Assembly (NCBI GenBank): GCA_014879655.1
Contig: JACSRS010000084.1
Span: 1-50,700 of the forward strand
Reading direction: 5' to 3'
Origin: Burkholderiaceae bacterium
GTDB lineage: Bacteria; Pseudomonadota; Gammaproteobacteria; Burkholderiales; Burkholderiaceae_C
Length of the DNA: 50,700 nucleotides
The notes under the pieces are model-generated. The model was not told where the DNA came from, made no database searches, and worked only from the letters and a program-made list of their open reading frames with translations. Positions 16,731-28,260 of the stretch are shown in pieces. The translations under genes were made by a program, and so were the position numbers. The number at the start of each line of letters is the position of its first letter. Position 1 is the first letter of the stretch.

Positions 16731-17279
16731 ATGCGCATCCTCGGAATCGACCCTGGCCTGCAGACCACCGGGTTTGGGGTGATCGATGTGACGGGCCAGT
16801 CACTGGCATACGTCGCCAGCGGCGTGATCAAGACCACGCATGTCAACCTCGGTGACCTGCCGGCGCGGCTGAAGGTGCTCTATGACGGCATCCGGGAATT
16901 GCAGGAGCGCTACCAGCCGGACGAAGCATCGGTGGAGATCGTTTTTGTCAACGTCAATCCCAAGGCCACGCTGCTGCTGGGCCAGGCGCGCGGCGCCTGC
17001 ATCACCGCGCTGGTTTCCTGCGACTTGCCGGTGGCCGAATACACGGCTCTGCAGATGAAGCAGGCGATTACAGGGCATGGCCGAGCGGCCAAGGCGCAGA
17101 TTCAGGAGATGGTGAAGCGGCTGCTGATGCTGCCGACAGTGCCTCGCCAGGATGCCGCCGATGCGCTGGGCATCGCTGTGACCCATGCCCACGCGCGCAC
17201 ATCAATGGCGAAACTGGCGGCCGCCCATGGCTTGCAGCGCACCGCCGGTGGCATGTACCGGGGCGGCAGAAGCCACTGA
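16731..17279 (+). CDS. ruvC: Crossover junction endodeoxyribonuclease RuvC
   Basis: Resolves Holliday junctions by symmetrical cleavage together with RuvAB. The 182-residue protein starts [10 protein letters not shown] with catalytic Asp7; the second acidic element is [20 protein letters not shown] and the C-terminal acidic residues lie in [19 protein letters not shown] 16731 fits the conserved N-terminus; an upstream TTG at 16716 sits inside the dispersed repeat and was rejected. ruvA and ruvB are not next to it. Gene 17287-17469 converges on it with seven bases between stops. Confidence 0.95.
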   Translation: MRILGIDPGLQTTGFGVIDVTGQSLAYVASGVIKTTHVNLGDLPARLKVLYDGIRELQERYQPDEASVEIVFVNVNPKATLLLGQARGACITALVSCDLPVAEYTALQMKQAITGHGRAAKAQIQEMVKRLLMLPTVPRQDAADALGIAVTHAHARTSMAKLAAAHGLQRTAGGMYRGGRSH

Positions 17280-17286
17280 CGGCGAA

Positions 17287-17469
17287 TCAGGCTCCGGCGA
17301 GATTCTGGACGATCAGCACACCGAAGAAGACGAGCGCGGCAAGGATCGTCCATTTGAGGATGTTCACGCCGAAGCGTTTGAAGCGCGGCTGACCGGTCAG
17401 CGCAAAGCAGGCAAACGACACGCCTGCAGCAACCAGCAGCAGGATGAGCAAGGTTCGTATCAGCAGCAC
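17287..17469 (-). CDS. Small two-helix membrane protein downstream of lpxC
   Basis: A 60-residue frame with two hydrophobic segments (about residues 4-25 and 38-57) joined by a basic loop containing QPRFKRFG. It starts 25 bases after the lpxC stop on the same strand and shares its likely transcript. I recognise no family. The position and clean membrane topology argue it is real; the positive-inside rule puts the loop in the cytoplasm and both ends in the periplasm. Confidence 0.65.
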   Translation of the reverse strand: MLLIRTLLILLLVAAGVSFACFALTGQPRFKRFGVNILKWTILAALVFFGVLIVQNLAGA

Positions 17470-17494
17470 CGGGGCGTTCCTGCTCGCGCGCCAG

Positions 17495-18418
17495 CTACCA
17501 GGCCGGTGCCATGGCTGAAAAACCGGCGGGCGCCCGGCGCTCGTCTTCGAACGTCACGATTTCGAATGCCTGGGGACGGTCGAGAAGTTGCCGCAGCAAC
17601 TGGTTGTTCATCGCGTGACCGGATCGAAAGGCGCTGTAGGCCGCCAGCAAGGGTTTGCCAACCAGATACAGGTCGCCCATGGCGTCGAGGATCTTGTGCT
17701 TGACGAATTCATCGTCGTAGCGCAGCCCGCCGCTGTTGAGCACCTTGTAGTCGTCCATGACGATGGCGTTGTCCAGTCCGCCGCCCAGCGCCAGGCCGTT
17801 GGCCCGAAGGGCTTCGACATCGCGGGTGAAACCGAAGGTCCGGGCCCGTGCGATATCGCGGGCGTAGGCGCCCTGCCCCAGATCAAATTCGACGCGCTGC
17901 CCGGTTGAATCGACCGCCGGGTGGCGAAACTCGATCTCGAAGCTGAGTTTGTAGCCGTGATAGGGCTCCAGCCGCGCCCACTTGAGGTTGGCTCCCTCGC
18001 CCTCGCGCACCTCGACAGGCTCGAGAACACGGATGAACCGGCGAGGGGCCTGCTGCGTCACCACACCCGCGCTTTGCAGCAGGAAAACGAACGACGATGC
18101 AGAACCATCGAGTATGGGGACCTCTTCGGCCGTGATGTCCACATACAGGTTGTCGATGCCCAGGCCGGCGCAGGCCGACATCAGGTGCTCGACGGTGTGA
18201 ACCTTGGCATCACCACTGGAGATGGTGGATGCCATGCGGGTATCGGTGACCGCAAGCGCAGACACGGGAATATCGACCGGTTCCGGCAGATCGACCCGCC
18301 GGAAAACGATGCCGGTATCGGGCTGCGCCGGCCGCAGCGTGAGTTCCACCCGCTGTCCGCTGTGCAGGCCGACACCCACGGCGCGGGTCAACGTTTTCAG
18401 TGTTCTCTGGGCAAGCAT
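17495..18418 (-). CDS. lpxC: UDP-3-O-acyl-N-acetylglucosamine deacetylase
   Basis: The zinc-dependent first committed step of lipid A synthesis. The 307-residue length matches E. coli (305). The family's zinc ligands are visible: His78 in HTVEHLMSA and the HKILD motif (ligands His and Asp) in the second half; the catalytic Glu77 precedes His78. LDGSASSF is also conserved. The position at the end of the dcw cluster after ftsZ is the standard proteobacterial arrangement. A 150-base gap with a strong hairpin separates it from ftsZ, so it may have its own promoter. Confidence 0.96.
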   Translation of the reverse strand: MLAQRTLKTLTRAVGVGLHSGQRVELTLRPAQPDTGIVFRRVDLPEPVDIPVSALAVTDTRMASTISSGDAKVHTVEHLMSACAGLGIDNLYVDITAEEVPILDGSASSFVFLLQSAGVVTQQAPRRFIRVLEPVEVREGEGANLKWARLEPYHGYKLSFEIEFRHPAVDSTGQRVEFDLGQGAYARDIARARTFGFTRDVEALRANGLALGGGLDNAIVMDDYKVLNSGGLRYDDEFVKHKILDAMGDLYLVGKPLLAAYSAFRSGHAMNNQLLRQLLDRPQAFEIVTFEDERRAPAGFSAMAPAW

Positions 18419-18523
18419 GGCTGGATTCTAGTGACCGGTCGTTCGCGTTGCCGGTCCGGGGTCAATCGACAACCGACGCTGGATTCACGTGACAGTCGCA
18501 CGCAGGTTCACGCAGCCCAGTGC

Positions 18524-18555
18524 CAGCGGAGACAGCCGGGTGGCCGACTCCGCTG
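18524..18555 (-). terminator. Hairpin just after ftsZ (possible terminator or processing site)
   Basis: CAGCGGAG and CTCCGCTG make a perfect eight-base-pair stem around a 16-base loop, 13 bases after the ftsZ stop. No T run follows, so it may be a partial or Rho-dependent terminator, or an mRNA-stabilising structure between ftsZ and lpxC. Confidence 0.4.
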
Positions 18556-18568
18556 ACCCCAGTGACAC

Positions 18569-19807
18569 TCAGTCTGCCTGCTTGCGCAGGAAGGCCGGAA
18601 TTTCGTAGTCGTCCATGCCGCTGGACGACAGCGCGTCCACCCTCGCGGCCGCCTGCGTACGGTTCGTCCGCCAAACACTGGGAACTGCCATCGATCCGTA
18701 ATCGGGTTGTGGCGATGCGGCGCTGCCTGCGCCAGACACGGGAGAAGCACTGGCCATACCCACGTTCTGGTTCGACGTCACATTGAACGGCACGTTGTCG
18801 GTGCCGGTGCGCAGCACCTGCAAAGGTGCGGCCGAACGACGCGAACCCTGGCGCGACAGGCCGGTTGCGACCACGGTGACACGCATGTCATCGCCCAGGC
18901 TGTCGTCATAGGCAGCGCCATAGATCACGTGGGCGTCGGGCGACGCATAGGCGCGAATCGTGTTCATTGCCAGCCGCGACTCCGCCAGCTTGAGCGAACC
19001 TTTGGCCGCCGTAACCAGCACCAGCACGCCCTTGGCGCCGGACAGGTCGATGCCCTCCAGCAAGGGGCAGGCCACCGCCTGCTCGGCCGCGATGCGTGAA
19101 CGGTCCGGGCCACTGGCCACTGCCGTGCCCATCATGGCCTTGCCCGGTTCGCCCATCACGGTCCGGACGTCTTCGAAGTCGACGTTGACGTTGCCATATT
19201 CGTTGATAATTTCCGCGATGCCACCGACGGCGTTCTTCAGCACGTCGTTGGCGTGGGCAAAGGCTTCGTCCTGCGTCACGTCATCGCCCAGCACTTCCAG
19301 CAGCTTTTCGTTGAGCACAACGATCAGCGAATCGACGTTGGCCTCCAGTTCGGCCAGACCCTGGTCCGCGTTGGTCATGCGCCGACCACCTTCCCAGTCG
19401 AACGGCTTGGTCACCACGCCCACGGTCAGGATGCCCATTTCCTTCGCCACCCGTGCGATCACGGGCGCTGCGCCGGTGCCGGTGCCCCCGCCCATGCCTG
19501 CCGTGATGAAAAGCATGTGAGCGCCATCGATCGCGCTGCGAATGTCCTCTTCGGCGATTTCAGCGGCCTCGCGTCCTTTTTCCGGCTTGCTGCCGGCGCC
19601 CAGCCCACTGGATCCGAGCTGGATGGTCCGGTGGGCGGAGCTGCGGGTCAGCGCCTGCGCATCGGTGTTGGCGCAGATGAACTCGACCCCCTGGACGTTG
19701 CGCGCGATCATGTGATCGACGGCGTTGCCGCCACCGCCGCCGACACCGATCACCTTGATCTGGGTCCCCTGGTTGAATTCTCCGACTTCAATCATTTCGA
19801 TGGTCAT
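18569..19807 (-). CDS. ftsZ: Cell division GTPase FtsZ
   Basis: Tubulin homologue that polymerises into the Z ring. The 412-residue protein has the glycine-rich start VIGVGGGGGNAVDHM, the tubulin signature GGGTGTG at 106-112, and the C-terminal partner-binding peptide DDYEIPAFLRKQ, which binds FtsA and ZipA. ATG 19807 is preceded by AAGGAGAAGCAA, an excellent ribosome binding site; the frame runs on to 19912 without family similarity. The 144 bases between ftsA and ftsZ are a likely site for an extra promoter, as in other bacteria, but none was assigned. Confidence 0.97.
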   Translation of the reverse strand: MTIEMIEVGEFNQGTQIKVIGVGGGGGNAVDHMIARNVQGVEFICANTDAQALTRSSAHRTIQLGSSGLGAGSKPEKGREAAEIAEEDIRSAIDGAHMLFITAGMGGGTGTGAAPVIARVAKEMGILTVGVVTKPFDWEGGRRMTNADQGLAELEANVDSLIVVLNEKLLEVLGDDVTQDEAFAHANDVLKNAVGGIAEIINEYGNVNVDFEDVRTVMGEPGKAMMGTAVASGPDRSRIAAEQAVACPLLEGIDLSGAKGVLVLVTAAKGSLKLAESRLAMNTIRAYASPDAHVIYGAAYDDSLGDDMRVTVVATGLSRQGSRRSAAPLQVLRTGTDNVPFNVTSNQNVGMASASPVSGAGSAASPQPDYGSMAVPSVWRTNRTQAAARVDALSSSGMDDYEIPAFLRKQAD

Positions 19808-19951
19808 TTGCTTCTCCTTGAAATACGCTGGTTTGCTGATGTGGACAGTTGAAACGGGTTGGAAGAACGTGGCTGTCAGGCGGGCCGGTGTCCCGCCATC
19901 GCCAGCGGCCACGCGGACTGCCTCTTGTTCGATAAATGTGGTTTTCCATGG

Positions 19952-21181
19952 TCAGAAGTTCCCCACGATGAAATCTTTCACGCGACCGAAAGCGGTTTTG
20001 ACCGATCCGTTCTTTTGCGCCACCCGAAATCCCCTCATGCGTGCCATGCGGGCTTCTTCCATCAGCCCCATCACGGCTGCGGCACGAGGCTGGGAAACCA
20101 TGTCGGCCAACGCACCAGCGTATTTCGGGTTGCCGCGACGAACGGGTTTCAGGAAGATGTCTTCGCCCAGCTCGACCATGCCCGGCATGACGCAGCTGCC
20201 ACCGGTCAGCACGATCCCTGACGACAGCACTTCCTCGAAGCCGGAATCACGCACCACCTGCTGGACGAGGGAAAAGATCTCTTCAACCCTCGGCTCGATC
20301 ACACCGGCCAGAGCCTGCAGGCTCAACATCCGTGGTCCCCGGTCACCCAGGCCCGGAACCTCGACCTGTTGATCCGGGTCGGCCAGCAGCTGTTTGGCGT
20401 AGCCGCTTTCGACCTTGATGTCTTCTGCATCCTTGGTCGGCGTCCGCAGCGCCATCGCGATGTCGCTGGTGATCAGGTCGCCGGCGACCGGTATCACCGC
20501 GGTGTGCCGGATGGCGCCGTTGGTGAAGATGGCGACGTCGGTTGTGCCCGCACCGATATCAACACAGGCAACCCCGAGTTCACGTTCGTCTTCGGTCAGC
20601 ACCGCGAGACTGGAGGCCAGCGGGTTGAGCATGAGCTGGTCGACATCCAGACCGCAGCGGCGGACACATTTGATGATGTTCTCGGCGGCGCTCTGTGCCC
20701 CCGTGACGATGTGGACCTTGGCCTCCAGCCGGATGCCGCTCATGCCGATGGGCTCCTTGACGTCCTGACCGTCGATCACGAACTCCTGCGGCTCGACCAG
20801 CAGCAGACGCTGATCCGTCGAGATGTTGATCGCCTTGGCGGTTTCGATGACGCGCGCCACGTCAGCGGCGGTCACTTCCTTGTCCTTGATGGCCACCATG
20901 CCACTCGAATTGAGTCCGCGGATGTGGCTGCCCGTGATTCCGGTATGCACGCGGGTGATCTTGCAGTCGGCCATCAACTCGGCTTCTTTCAGCGCCTGCT
21001 GGATGCTGTGGACCGTTGCATCGATGTTCACCACCACACCGCGTTTCAGCCCGTGGCTCGGCGATACGCCGAGCCCGACCAGACGAAGGCCTCCGCCGGC
21101 AATGACTTCACCGACCACCACCATGACTTTGGCGGTTCCGATGTCCAGCCCGACGATCAAATCCTTGTATTCTTTGGCCAT
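19952..21181 (-). CDS. ftsA: Cell division protein FtsA
   Basis: Actin-like ATPase that tethers FtsZ to the membrane. The 409-residue protein opens with KDLIVGLDIGTAKVMVVVGE (phosphate 1 motif), has VDIGAGTTDVAIF (phosphate 2) and VLTGGSCVMPGM (adenosine motif), and ends with the amphipathic membrane-targeting helix around VKTAFGRVKDFIVGNF. It starts four bases after the ftsQ stop. Confidence 0.97.
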   Translation of the reverse strand: MAKEYKDLIVGLDIGTAKVMVVVGEVIAGGGLRLVGLGVSPSHGLKRGVVVNIDATVHSIQQALKEAELMADCKITRVHTGITGSHIRGLNSSGMVAIKDKEVTAADVARVIETAKAINISTDQRLLLVEPQEFVIDGQDVKEPIGMSGIRLEAKVHIVTGAQSAAENIIKCVRRCGLDVDQLMLNPLASSLAVLTEDERELGVACVDIGAGTTDVAIFTNGAIRHTAVIPVAGDLITSDIAMALRTPTKDAEDIKVESGYAKQLLADPDQQVEVPGLGDRGPRMLSLQALAGVIEPRVEEIFSLVQQVVRDSGFEEVLSSGIVLTGGSCVMPGMVELGEDIFLKPVRRGNPKYAGALADMVSQPRAAAVMGLMEEARMARMRGFRVAQKNGSVKTAFGRVKDFIVGNF

Positions 21182-21185
21182 CTGT

Positions 21186-22028
21186 TCACCTGTTTACGGT
21201 CCTGACTGTGGTGCCGGTTTTCGCTGCCGGCCGAGTGGTCGCTTTGGGTTTGACTGTTTCGCCGGTGACGGTCGTCACTCCCCGAATCCGCAATGCATAG
21301 CCGTTGGGATGCCGGAGGTCCGCCGATTCAATGGCGTCCGGCGCGCGACCAAACCGCGCGGCACTCTGACCGGCTGTTCTGACAAAGCGGGAGACCCTGT
21401 CGACGATTTCAGCTTCGGTGCCGCGCCCCAGTTCAATGGCGGCGCCGCTGTCCAGCATCGCCTGCCAGCTGCCGCGCTCGCTCAAGCTCAGCGACTCGAT
21501 GGACGCGTCGATCGTTTCGAATAGCGGATTGAGCAATCCGTAAATCCGCCAAACTGAAGCCGACGATCCGGCCGGGCCATTCAGACGCGGCAGATCGTCG
21601 CCTTCCAGGTCTCCCTGATTTGCCTCAAAAATCTCTCCCTGCCTGTTCACCATTTGTGAACCCTCTTCCGCGCCCCAGTAAGCGACGGGCTCGTGCTCCT
21701 GAAGGTTGACGACAAGATGATCCGGAAACTCCCGCCGCACCACCGCCCTGCGGACCCACGGCACCGTCTCGAATGCGCTGCGTGCGGCTGACAGGTCGAG
21801 CGTGAAGAAATTGCCGCTCAGGCGATGAACGGCGTTGGCCCTGATGGTGACCGCGTTGCTGTGAATGACGTCCCCTTCGACGCGGACCGTCGAGAAAGCA
21901 AACTGCGGATGCCTGAGCACCCACCAGAAAACCACCACGACGCCAAGCGCGGCAACCGTCCAGAACAGCAGTGACGCGGTCACGTTCATGAGTCGGACAT
22001 CCAGCGGCGCTGACAAGCTAGCGTTCAT
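21186..22028 (-). CDS. ftsQ: Cell division protein FtsQ
   Basis: Bitopic divisome scaffold linking FtsA/FtsK-side proteins to FtsB-FtsL. The 280-residue protein has a short cytoplasmic tail, one membrane segment (about 15-37), a POTRA domain beginning near [10 protein letters not shown], and a beta domain to about residue 255; the C-terminal tail is Thr/Lys-rich. The ATG overlaps the ddl stop by four bases. Confidence 0.95.
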   Translation of the reverse strand: MNASLSAPLDVRLMNVTASLLFWTVAALGVVVVFWWVLRHPQFAFSTVRVEGDVIHSNAVTIRANAVHRLSGNFFTLDLSAARSAFETVPWVRRAVVRREFPDHLVVNLQEHEPVAYWGAEEGSQMVNRQGEIFEANQGDLEGDDLPRLNGPAGSSASVWRIYGLLNPLFETIDASIESLSLSERGSWQAMLDSGAAIELGRGTEAEIVDRVSRFVRTAGQSAARFGRAPDAIESADLRHPNGYALRIRGVTTVTGETVKPKATTRPAAKTGTTVRTVNR

Positions 22029-23005
22029 GTGACGTCACGACCTTTCAGTTCGGGATAGTCCAACGCCGCCGCCTGCAGCACCTGCAGACACAAGTCGGCG
22101 TAGTCGATACCCGCAGCCCTGGCCGACATCGGCACCAGCGAATGGCTGGTCATGCCCGGTGATGTGTTCATCTCCAGCAAGAATGGCCGCCGATCCGAAC
22201 CCCTGATCATCAGGTCGGCCCTCGCCCAGCCGCGGCAACCCAAGCCACGGTAGGCAGCGAGCACGATCCGGAAAATCTCGGCCTCTTCCGGGGCAGGTAA
22301 ACCGCTGGGACATTGATAGGTCACCACGTCGGTGAAATACTTGTTCTGATAGTCGTAGGCGCCTTCGGGTGCAATGATTCGCACCACTGGCAGCGCCTGC
22401 GGCTCACCGCCGATTTCAAGAACCGCACAGGTGACTTCTTCGCCGTCGATGAATTCTTCGCAGAGCACGTCACTGTCGTAACCGGCCGCGAGCCGGACTG
22501 CGTCCGGCATCTGCGATGCATCGGTCACTTTGCTCACGCCGATGGACGAACCTTCCCTGGAAGGCTTGACGATCAGAGGGCACCCCAGTTCAAGAGCGGG
22601 CCGCTCCAATTCGTCCGGTGACGTGTTCGATGGCGAAAGCAGCACGCTGCGAGGCGTTGGCAGACCCAAGGCAGACCAGACCCGCTTGGTCATCACCTTG
22701 TCCATCGCCAGGCTGGAGGACATGACACCGGATCCGGTGTACGGAATGCGCAACCATTCCAGCGCCCCCTGCACGGTACCGTCTTCGCCAAACCGCCCGT
22801 GCAGCGCTATGAAGCAACTCTGAAATCCCTCTGTCACCAGATCAGACAGCTTGCGTTCAGCCGGATCGAACGCATGGGCGTCCACGCCTTTCGAGCGCAA
22901 TGCCTCCAGCACGCCACGGCCTGACATCAGGGAGACTTCCCGCTCAGCCGAAAGCCCGCCCATCAGGACTGCCACTTTTCCGAAGTTTCGCACCGGGCCC
23001 GTCAT
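22025..23005 (-). CDS. ddl: D-alanine-D-alanine ligase
   Basis: Makes the D-Ala-D-Ala dipeptide for the peptidoglycan stem. The 326-residue ATP-grasp protein has [20 protein letters not shown] at the N-terminus, [12 protein letters not shown] in the first third, the phosphate-binding loop [13 protein letters not shown] and the metal-binding ending [19 protein letters not shown] 23005 overlaps the murC stop (ATGA). The frame extends 31 codons further inside murC and was rejected. This is the DdlB position of the dcw cluster. Confidence 0.96.
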   Translation of the reverse strand: MTGPVRNFGKVAVLMGGLSAEREVSLMSGRGVLEALRSKGVDAHAFDPAERKLSDLVTEGFQSCFIALHGRFGEDGTVQGALEWLRIPYTGSGVMSSSLAMDKVMTKRVWSALGLPTPRSVLLSPSNTSPDELERPALELGCPLIVKPSREGSSIGVSKVTDASQMPDAVRLAAGYDSDVLCEEFIDGEEVTCAVLEIGGEPQALPVVRIIAPEGAYDYQNKYFTDVVTYQCPSGLPAPEEAEIFRIVLAAYRGLGCRGWARADLMIRGSDRRPFLLEMNTSPGMTSHSLVPMSARAAGIDYADLCLQVLQAAALDYPELKGRDVT

Positions 23006-24435
23006 TTCAGGTGTCCTGTCTTCATCAGTTGATGCAGAGATTGCTGTTGTTCGACCACTTTGGCCGGCACAGACCCGATGGAGCCCGCCCCCATGCACAA
23101 AACGAGGTCCTCGTTCCGCGCCACTTCGCCAATGGCCGCCGGCATGTCGGCGATGTCGTCGACAAATATCGGTTCGAGTTTGCCGCCGACGCGCAAGGCA
23201 CGCGCGAGCGAGCGACCGTCCGCGGCGACGATCGGCGCTTCGCCAGCGGCGTAGACCTCGGACAACAACACAACGTCTGCCTGCGAAATGACCTTGACGA
23301 AATCCTCAAAGCAATCACGTGTCCGGGTATAGCGGTGCGGCTGAAACGCAAGTACCAGTCGCCTGCCAGGGAATGCCCCCCTGGCTGCAGCCAGCGTCGC
23401 AGCCATTTCCACCGGGTGATGCCCGTAGTCGTCAATGAGCGAAAACTGGCCACCGTCCTTCGAACACAGTTCGCCGTAGCTCTGAAACCGCCGGCCCACA
23501 CCTTTGAAGGCTGCCAGCGCCTTGACAACTGCGTCGTCCGCAACGTTCAGTTCCACCGCAATCGCGATCGCGGACAGCGCGTTGAGGACGTTGTGGCGAC
23601 CCGGCAGGTTCAGCACGACCTGCAGGTCCGGCAGCGTCACGCCATTGCGACGCAAGACTGTGAAATGCATCTGGCCGCCCATCGCTCGTACGTCGACAGC
23701 CCGAACCTGGGCATCTTCGGAGAATCCGTAGCTCGTGACCGGACAGGTGACTTGCGGAATGATTTCCCGGACAGCCGGGTCGTCAACACAGAGAATCGCG
23801 GTTCCGTAAAAAGGCATGCGGTGAAGGAAATCCACGAAGGCAGACTTCAGGCGATTGAAGTCGTGTCCATAGGTTTCCATATGGTCCGCATCGATATTCG
23901 TCACAACAGCCATCACTGGCAGCAGATTGAGGAACGATGCGTCGGACTCGTCGGCTTCAACGACGATGAATTCCCCGCTTCCGAGCCTGGCATTGGCACC
24001 GGCACTGTTGAGCCGGCCACCGATGACAAAGGTCGGGTCAAGACCCGCTTCGGCCAGCACGCTCGCCACAAGGCTGGTTGTCGTTGTCTTCCCGTGGGTG
24101 CCGGCAATGGCGATGCCGCGTTTCAGCCGCATGAGTTCGGCCAGCATCAGTGCGCGCGGAACCACCGGGACCCCGCGGCGCCGGGCCGCCTGAACTTCCG
24201 GGTTGTCCGCATGCACCGCGGTCGACGTGACGACAGCATCTGCGCCGGCAACGTTGGCTTCGCTGTGTCCGATGTGGGTCTGCACGCCCAACGAGTTCAG
24301 CCGGTGAAGAGTCACGCTGTCCGCCAGGTCGGAGCCGGAAATCGTGTACCCCAGATTGAGCAGCACCTCGGCAATGCCACTCATGCCGACGCCACCGATA
24401 CCGACGAAATGGATATGTCGGATTGCGTGTTTCAT
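23002..24435 (-). CDS. murC: UDP-N-acetylmuramate-L-alanine ligase
   Basis: Adds L-Ala to UDP-MurNAc in the cytoplasm. The 477-residue Mur ligase has the N-terminal UDP-binding motif [16 protein letters not shown], the ATP-binding loop GTHGKTTTT at 112-120 and the ENxxH-type central region. The ATG overlaps the murG stop by four bases. Order and length match other betaproteobacterial dcw clusters. Confidence 0.97.
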   Translation of the reverse strand: MKHAIRHIHFVGIGGVGMSGIAEVLLNLGYTISGSDLADSVTLHRLNSLGVQTHIGHSEANVAGADAVVTSTAVHADNPEVQAARRRGVPVVPRALMLAELMRLKRGIAIAGTHGKTTTTSLVASVLAEAGLDPTFVIGGRLNSAGANARLGSGEFIVVEADESDASFLNLLPVMAVVTNIDADHMETYGHDFNRLKSAFVDFLHRMPFYGTAILCVDDPAVREIIPQVTCPVTSYGFSEDAQVRAVDVRAMGGQMHFTVLRRNGVTLPDLQVVLNLPGRHNVLNALSAIAIAVELNVADDAVVKALAAFKGVGRRFQSYGELCSKDGGQFSLIDDYGHHPVEMAATLAAARGAFPGRRLVLAFQPHRYTRTRDCFEDFVKVISQADVVLLSEVYAAGEAPIVAADGRSLARALRVGGKLEPIFVDDIADMPAAIGEVARNEDLVLCMGAGSIGSVPAKVVEQQQSLHQLMKTGHLK

Positions 24436-25496
24436 GACCTCAACTCCTCACAGGCCAGTGCCACCTCGTGGCTGGCCTGGGTCCTGCGCATCGCCCACGC
24501 CTTCTGGGCGCACTGCAGCAGTTCGTCACGAGTGACGGATGTCAGCATTTGCGACAGCGCTTCAGCGGTTAGTTCGGCTTGTGGCATCAACCAGCCACCT
24601 CCGGCTTCCACCAGGAAGCGTGCATTTGCGGTCTGGTGGTCATCCACCGCGAACGGATACGGCACAAAAACTGCCGCCGCGCCGACGGCCGCGATTTCAG
24701 TGACGGTGCTTGCACCGGAGCGGCAGATGATGAGGTCGGCGTCTGCCATTGCCTTTGCCGTGTCATCAATGAACGGCACCAGCTTGGCGGTCACACCGGC
24801 CATCCTGTAGTTGTCTTTCAGAGAGTCAATCTGGCGTTCGCCCCCTTGATGCACAACGACGGGCCGCATGACTTCAGGAGTTCTGGCCAGACTTTGCGGC
24901 ACGACTTCGTTGAGCGCCTTGGCACCCAGGCTGCCGCCCAGAACCAGAACATGCAAAGGCCCGGATCGACCCTCGAAGCGCGTCTGCGGCTCGGGCTGGG
25001 ACATAAAGGCCGACCGCAGCGGATTTCCCACCCACACTGCCCCCCGCGTTACCCCGGGAAAAGCCGAGAATACCCGGTCTGCAAGACCGCACAGAATTCG
25101 GTTGGCCAGCCCGGCAACGGCATTCTGTTCGTGCAAGACCAGAGGCTTGCCAAGCAGCACGCCCATCAACGCGCCAGGAAATGTGATGTATCCCCCCAGT
25201 CCGACCAGCACATCGGGTTTGACACGACGCACAACCCCCAAGCTTTGCCAGAAAGCCCTCAACAGGCGCAGCGGCAGCAGGGCCATGGTCCACAGACCCT
25301 TGCGGCGCAACCCGGAAAACGCAACGACTTCAAAGGGAAATCCATGCTGAGGCACGATCCGGCTTTCCATGCTGTCAGGAGCACCCAGCCAGTGAACAGT
25401 CCAGCCACGCTCGCGCAGTGTCTGGGCAACGGCAAGTCCCGGGAAGATGTGGCCACCGGTCCCCCCCGCCATGATGAGTGCGCGCCCTGTGCTCAT
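24432..25496 (-). CDS. murG: UDP-GlcNAc:lipid I N-acetylglucosaminyltransferase
   Basis: Converts lipid I to lipid II at the inner membrane face. The 354-residue GT28 enzyme has the N-terminal loop [10 protein letters not shown] at residues 11-20, the donor-binding stretch LGGSLGA and the [12 protein letters not shown] motif. ATG 25496 overlaps the ftsW stop; the 90 codons in frame upstream are a shadow of ftsW. Confidence 0.97.
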   Translation of the reverse strand: MSTGRALIMAGGTGGHIFPGLAVAQTLRERGWTVHWLGAPDSMESRIVPQHGFPFEVVAFSGLRRKGLWTMALLPLRLLRAFWQSLGVVRRVKPDVLVGLGGYITFPGALMGVLLGKPLVLHEQNAVAGLANRILCGLADRVFSAFPGVTRGAVWVGNPLRSAFMSQPEPQTRFEGRSGPLHVLVLGGSLGAKALNEVVPQSLARTPEVMRPVVVHQGGERQIDSLKDNYRMAGVTAKLVPFIDDTAKAMADADLIICRSGASTVTEIAAVGAAAVFVPYPFAVDDHQTANARFLVEAGGGWLMPQAELTAEALSQMLTSVTRDELLQCAQKAWAMRRTQASHEVALACEELRS

Positions 25497-26746
25497 GAAC
25501 GCCCTCCACGCATCAGTTGCCTGTTTTCGACGTCGATCCGAAGCACAACCGCAATCGCCGCCAGGTTCATCAGGATGGCTGAACCACCATAGCTCATGAA
25601 TGGCAAGGTCAGTCCCTTGGTGGGCAGCGCGCCCAGATTCACGCCCATGTTGATGAACGCCTGGAAACCGACCCAGATGCCAACGCCTTGCGCAACCAGA
25701 CCTGCGAACACTCTGTCCAGCGCGATTGCCTGACGACCGATGTGCATGATGCGTCGGGTCAGCCACAGGAACAGGCCGATGACACAGATCACACCGACGA
25801 GACCGAACTCCTCACCGATGACAGCCAGCAGGAAGTCGGTGTGAGCCTCAGGCAACCAGTGAAGTTTTTCCACGCTTCCGCCCAGTCCCACGCCAAAGAT
25901 CTCGCCCCGGCCGATCGCGATCAGTGAATGCGAGAGCTGGTACCCCTTGCCCAGCGCATGTTTTTCGCTCCAGGGGTCCAGGTACGCAAAAATCCGCTCC
26001 CGCCGCCAGTCGGACATGGCGATCATGGCTGCAAAGATCAGGATCAGGACCGCAGCAATCAGGAAGAACATGCGGGCATTGACCCCGCCGAGAAAAAGGA
26101 TCCCCATCGCAATCACAGCGATGACCATGAAAGCGCCGAAATCCGGCTCCATCAACAGCAGGAAACCAACGATGGCCACCGCAGCCCCCATCGGAACGAC
26201 GGCTCTGAAAAATCGCTCCTTCACGCCCATCCGACGGACCATGTAGTCCGCCGCATAGAGAACCACCGCGAACTTCGCAAACTCCGAAGGCTGAAAGCTC
26301 ATGAACCCCAGCGAGATCCAGCGCCTTGCCCCATTGACGCCTTTGCCAAGGCCAGGAACCAGCACCACGACCAGCAGCAAGATCGAAGCGACGAAAACCC
26401 AAGGCGCCGCCCGCTCCCAGTTGGAAATCGGCACCTGAAACAGCAGCAACGCCACCACGAAGGCCAGTACGAGCGAAAGCAGGTGCCGCGTAAGGAAATG
26501 TGAATGGGCGTAACGCGCGAACTTCGGGTTGTCCGGCATCGCTATCGAGGCTGAATAGACCATCACCAGACCGATCGCCAGCAACGCAACCGTGACCCAC
26601 AACAACGCCTGGTCATATCCCGCAAGCCGCACGGGCGCGCTTTGAACCCGGGAGACTTCGAGAGCGCCCACCCGCACAGGCAGAGCGTTGGCGGCCTTGC
26701 GCCGCTTGCCGAGCCAGTTGCCAAGTTGGGTCGACAGAGCTGTCAC
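25493..26746 (-). CDS. ftsW: Septal peptidoglycan polymerase FtsW (SEDS family)
   Basis: Polymerises lipid II at the septum with FtsI. The 417-residue protein has a 45-residue cytoplasmic N-terminus and about ten membrane segments, with landmarks [40 protein letters not shown] and [10 protein letters not shown]. The GTG start at 26746 overlaps the murD stop by four bases (GTGA). It stands next to murG and murD, unlike the isolated paralogue rodA. Confidence 0.96.
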   Translation of the reverse strand: MTALSTQLGNWLGKRRKAANALPVRVGALEVSRVQSAPVRLAGYDQALLWVTVALLAIGLVMVYSASIAMPDNPKFARYAHSHFLTRHLLSLVLAFVVALLLFQVPISNWERAAPWVFVASILLLVVVLVPGLGKGVNGARRWISLGFMSFQPSEFAKFAVVLYAADYMVRRMGVKERFFRAVVPMGAAVAIVGFLLLMEPDFGAFMVIAVIAMGILFLGGVNARMFFLIAAVLILIFAAMIAMSDWRRERIFAYLDPWSEKHALGKGYQLSHSLIAIGRGEIFGVGLGGSVEKLHWLPEAHTDFLLAVIGEEFGLVGVICVIGLFLWLTRRIMHIGRQAIALDRVFAGLVAQGVGIWVGFQAFINMGVNLGALPTKGLTLPFMSYGGSAILMNLAAIAVVLRIDVENRQLMRGGRS

Positions 26747-28257
26747 AGAACATCTCCCCCCGAAAAACCGTCTGCTCGCGCGAGATCGGCCACGGCACCG
26801 CGAAACACCTGGGCGCGATGTTCGTAATTGTCAAACATGTCGAAACTGGCGCAGGCCGGGGACATCAGCACAGCATCGCCAACTTGTGCGAGTTCACTGG
26901 CACGGGCAACCGCATCGGCCATCGTCTCGGACCGGACGATCGGAACTCCGGCAGTATCCAGCACCTGCTGGATACTGGGCCCGTCCCTGCCGATCACGAC
27001 AATGGCGCGCGCGCTGGCCTGTACCGGGGCAAGCAAGGGTGAAAAGTCCTGTCCTTTGCCCTCGCCACCCAGAATCACGACAAGGCGCCGATCAGCACCC
27101 AGGCCATTCAACGCTGCGACCGTTGCGCCCACGTTGGTGCCCTTGCTGTCGTCGAAGTATTCCACGTCACCGATGATGCCAACCGACTCGACCCGATGCG
27201 GTTCGCCCTGATAGTCGCGCAATCCGTAGAGCATCGGCGCCAGCGCGCAACCGGCTGATGTGGCCAGCGCGAGCGCCGCCAGTGCGTTGAGCGCGTTGTG
27301 ACGACCTCTGATTCGAAGCGCTTCGGCTGGCATGAGGCGCTGAAGGTGAATCGTCTCGGGCCTCGATTTCTTGCGAGACAGGGATTCCTCATCCATCGCC
27401 CTGACCAGCCAGCACATGCCGTTGACAGTTTCCAGCCCGAAATCGCCGGGACGGGCGGGCAAGTCCGGACCAAATGTCACAACGCTCGACCCCGGTGCTT
27501 GCGCTTGCCGCTTGCCGGCTGAATCGGGCCACATCGACATGACGACCGGATCCTGACGGTTCAGGACCCTGATCGTCTGCGTGCCAAAAATTCTGCGCTT
27601 GGCCGCGACGTAGTTTTCCATGGAGCCGTGCCAGTCCAGATGGTCTTGCGTCACGTTCAGCACGCTCGCGGCCGTCGGCTCGAAAGATTCGACCCCGTCG
27701 AGTTGAAAGCTGGAAAGCTCCAGCACCCAAACGTCCGGCAATTCGCGGGCGTCCAGACAGTTCGTCAACGAATCCAGCAGTGTGGGCCCGATATTGCCGG
27801 CGGTCATCACGGTTTTTCCAGCCCGCTCAACCAGTTTGCCGGTAAGGGAAGTCACCGTCGTCTTGCCATTGGTGCCCGTGACGGCCAGCACCTTTGGCCG
27901 GTACTCCTGAGCCGCCCGGAGCCATTCGAGCGCCTGCCAGAACAGATTGAGTTCACCGCCGGTTTGCGCGCCACGCGCTTGAGCGGCCTTCAGAACCCCA
28001 TCGATCTGCCCGATCGCAAGACCGGGGCTGCGAAAGACGGCATCAACGGGCCCGGCAAGCAGGCTCGATGGGTCCGGCTGGGCACACACAAATTTCGCCG
28101 AAGGCACCTCTCGCCTCAAGGCATCCAACTGCGGTGGCGCCGGTCGGGTGTCAGATACGGTAACACGTGCACCCCAGCGCGAACACCAGCGCGCCATCGC
28201 CAGACCGGACAGCCCCAGGCCCAGAATCAGGATGTCTTTTTCGCGAAGCTGGTCCAT
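26743..28257 (-). CDS. murD: UDP-N-acetylmuramoylalanine-D-glutamate ligase
   Basis: Adds D-Glu to UDP-MurNAc-L-Ala. The N-terminal motif [14 protein letters not shown] and the ATP loop GTNGKTT at 128-134 identify the family. At 504 residues it is about 65 longer than the E. coli enzyme; much of the excess lies between about residues 240 and 310, a Lys/Arg- and Pro-rich stretch in the central domain. It begins three bases after the mraY stop. Confidence 0.96.
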   Translation of the reverse strand: MDQLREKDILILGLGLSGLAMARWCSRWGARVTVSDTRPAPPQLDALRREVPSAKFVCAQPDPSSLLAGPVDAVFRSPGLAIGQIDGVLKAAQARGAQTGGELNLFWQALEWLRAAQEYRPKVLAVTGTNGKTTVTSLTGKLVERAGKTVMTAGNIGPTLLDSLTNCLDARELPDVWVLELSSFQLDGVESFEPTAASVLNVTQDHLDWHGSMENYVAAKRRIFGTQTIRVLNRQDPVVMSMWPDSAGKRQAQAPGSSVVTFGPDLPARPGDFGLETVNGMCWLVRAMDEESLSRKKSRPETIHLQRLMPAEALRIRGRHNALNALAALALATSAGCALAPMLYGLRDYQGEPHRVESVGIIGDVEYFDDSKGTNVGATVAALNGLGADRRLVVILGGEGKGQDFSPLLAPVQASARAIVVIGRDGPSIQQVLDTAGVPIVRSETMADAVARASELAQVGDAVLMSPACASFDMFDNYEHRAQVFRGAVADLARADGFSGGDVL

Positions 28258-28260
28258 GGC

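Noticed and set aside
18419-18568. CGACGCTGG near 18474 as a sixth repeat copy
   Set aside because: It lacks the RTAGC element 14 bases upstream, so it does not meet the pattern.
19808-19951. Possible 53-codon frame between ftsA and ftsZ on the minus strand
   Set aside because: It overlaps the ftsZ start out of frame, has no ribosome site and no hydrophobic or family features.
22900-24810. 636-codon plus-strand open frame
   Set aside because: It is antisense to murC, ddl and murG, which are certain. No recognisable domain and many rare-looking residues such as runs of His and Arg typical of shadow frames.
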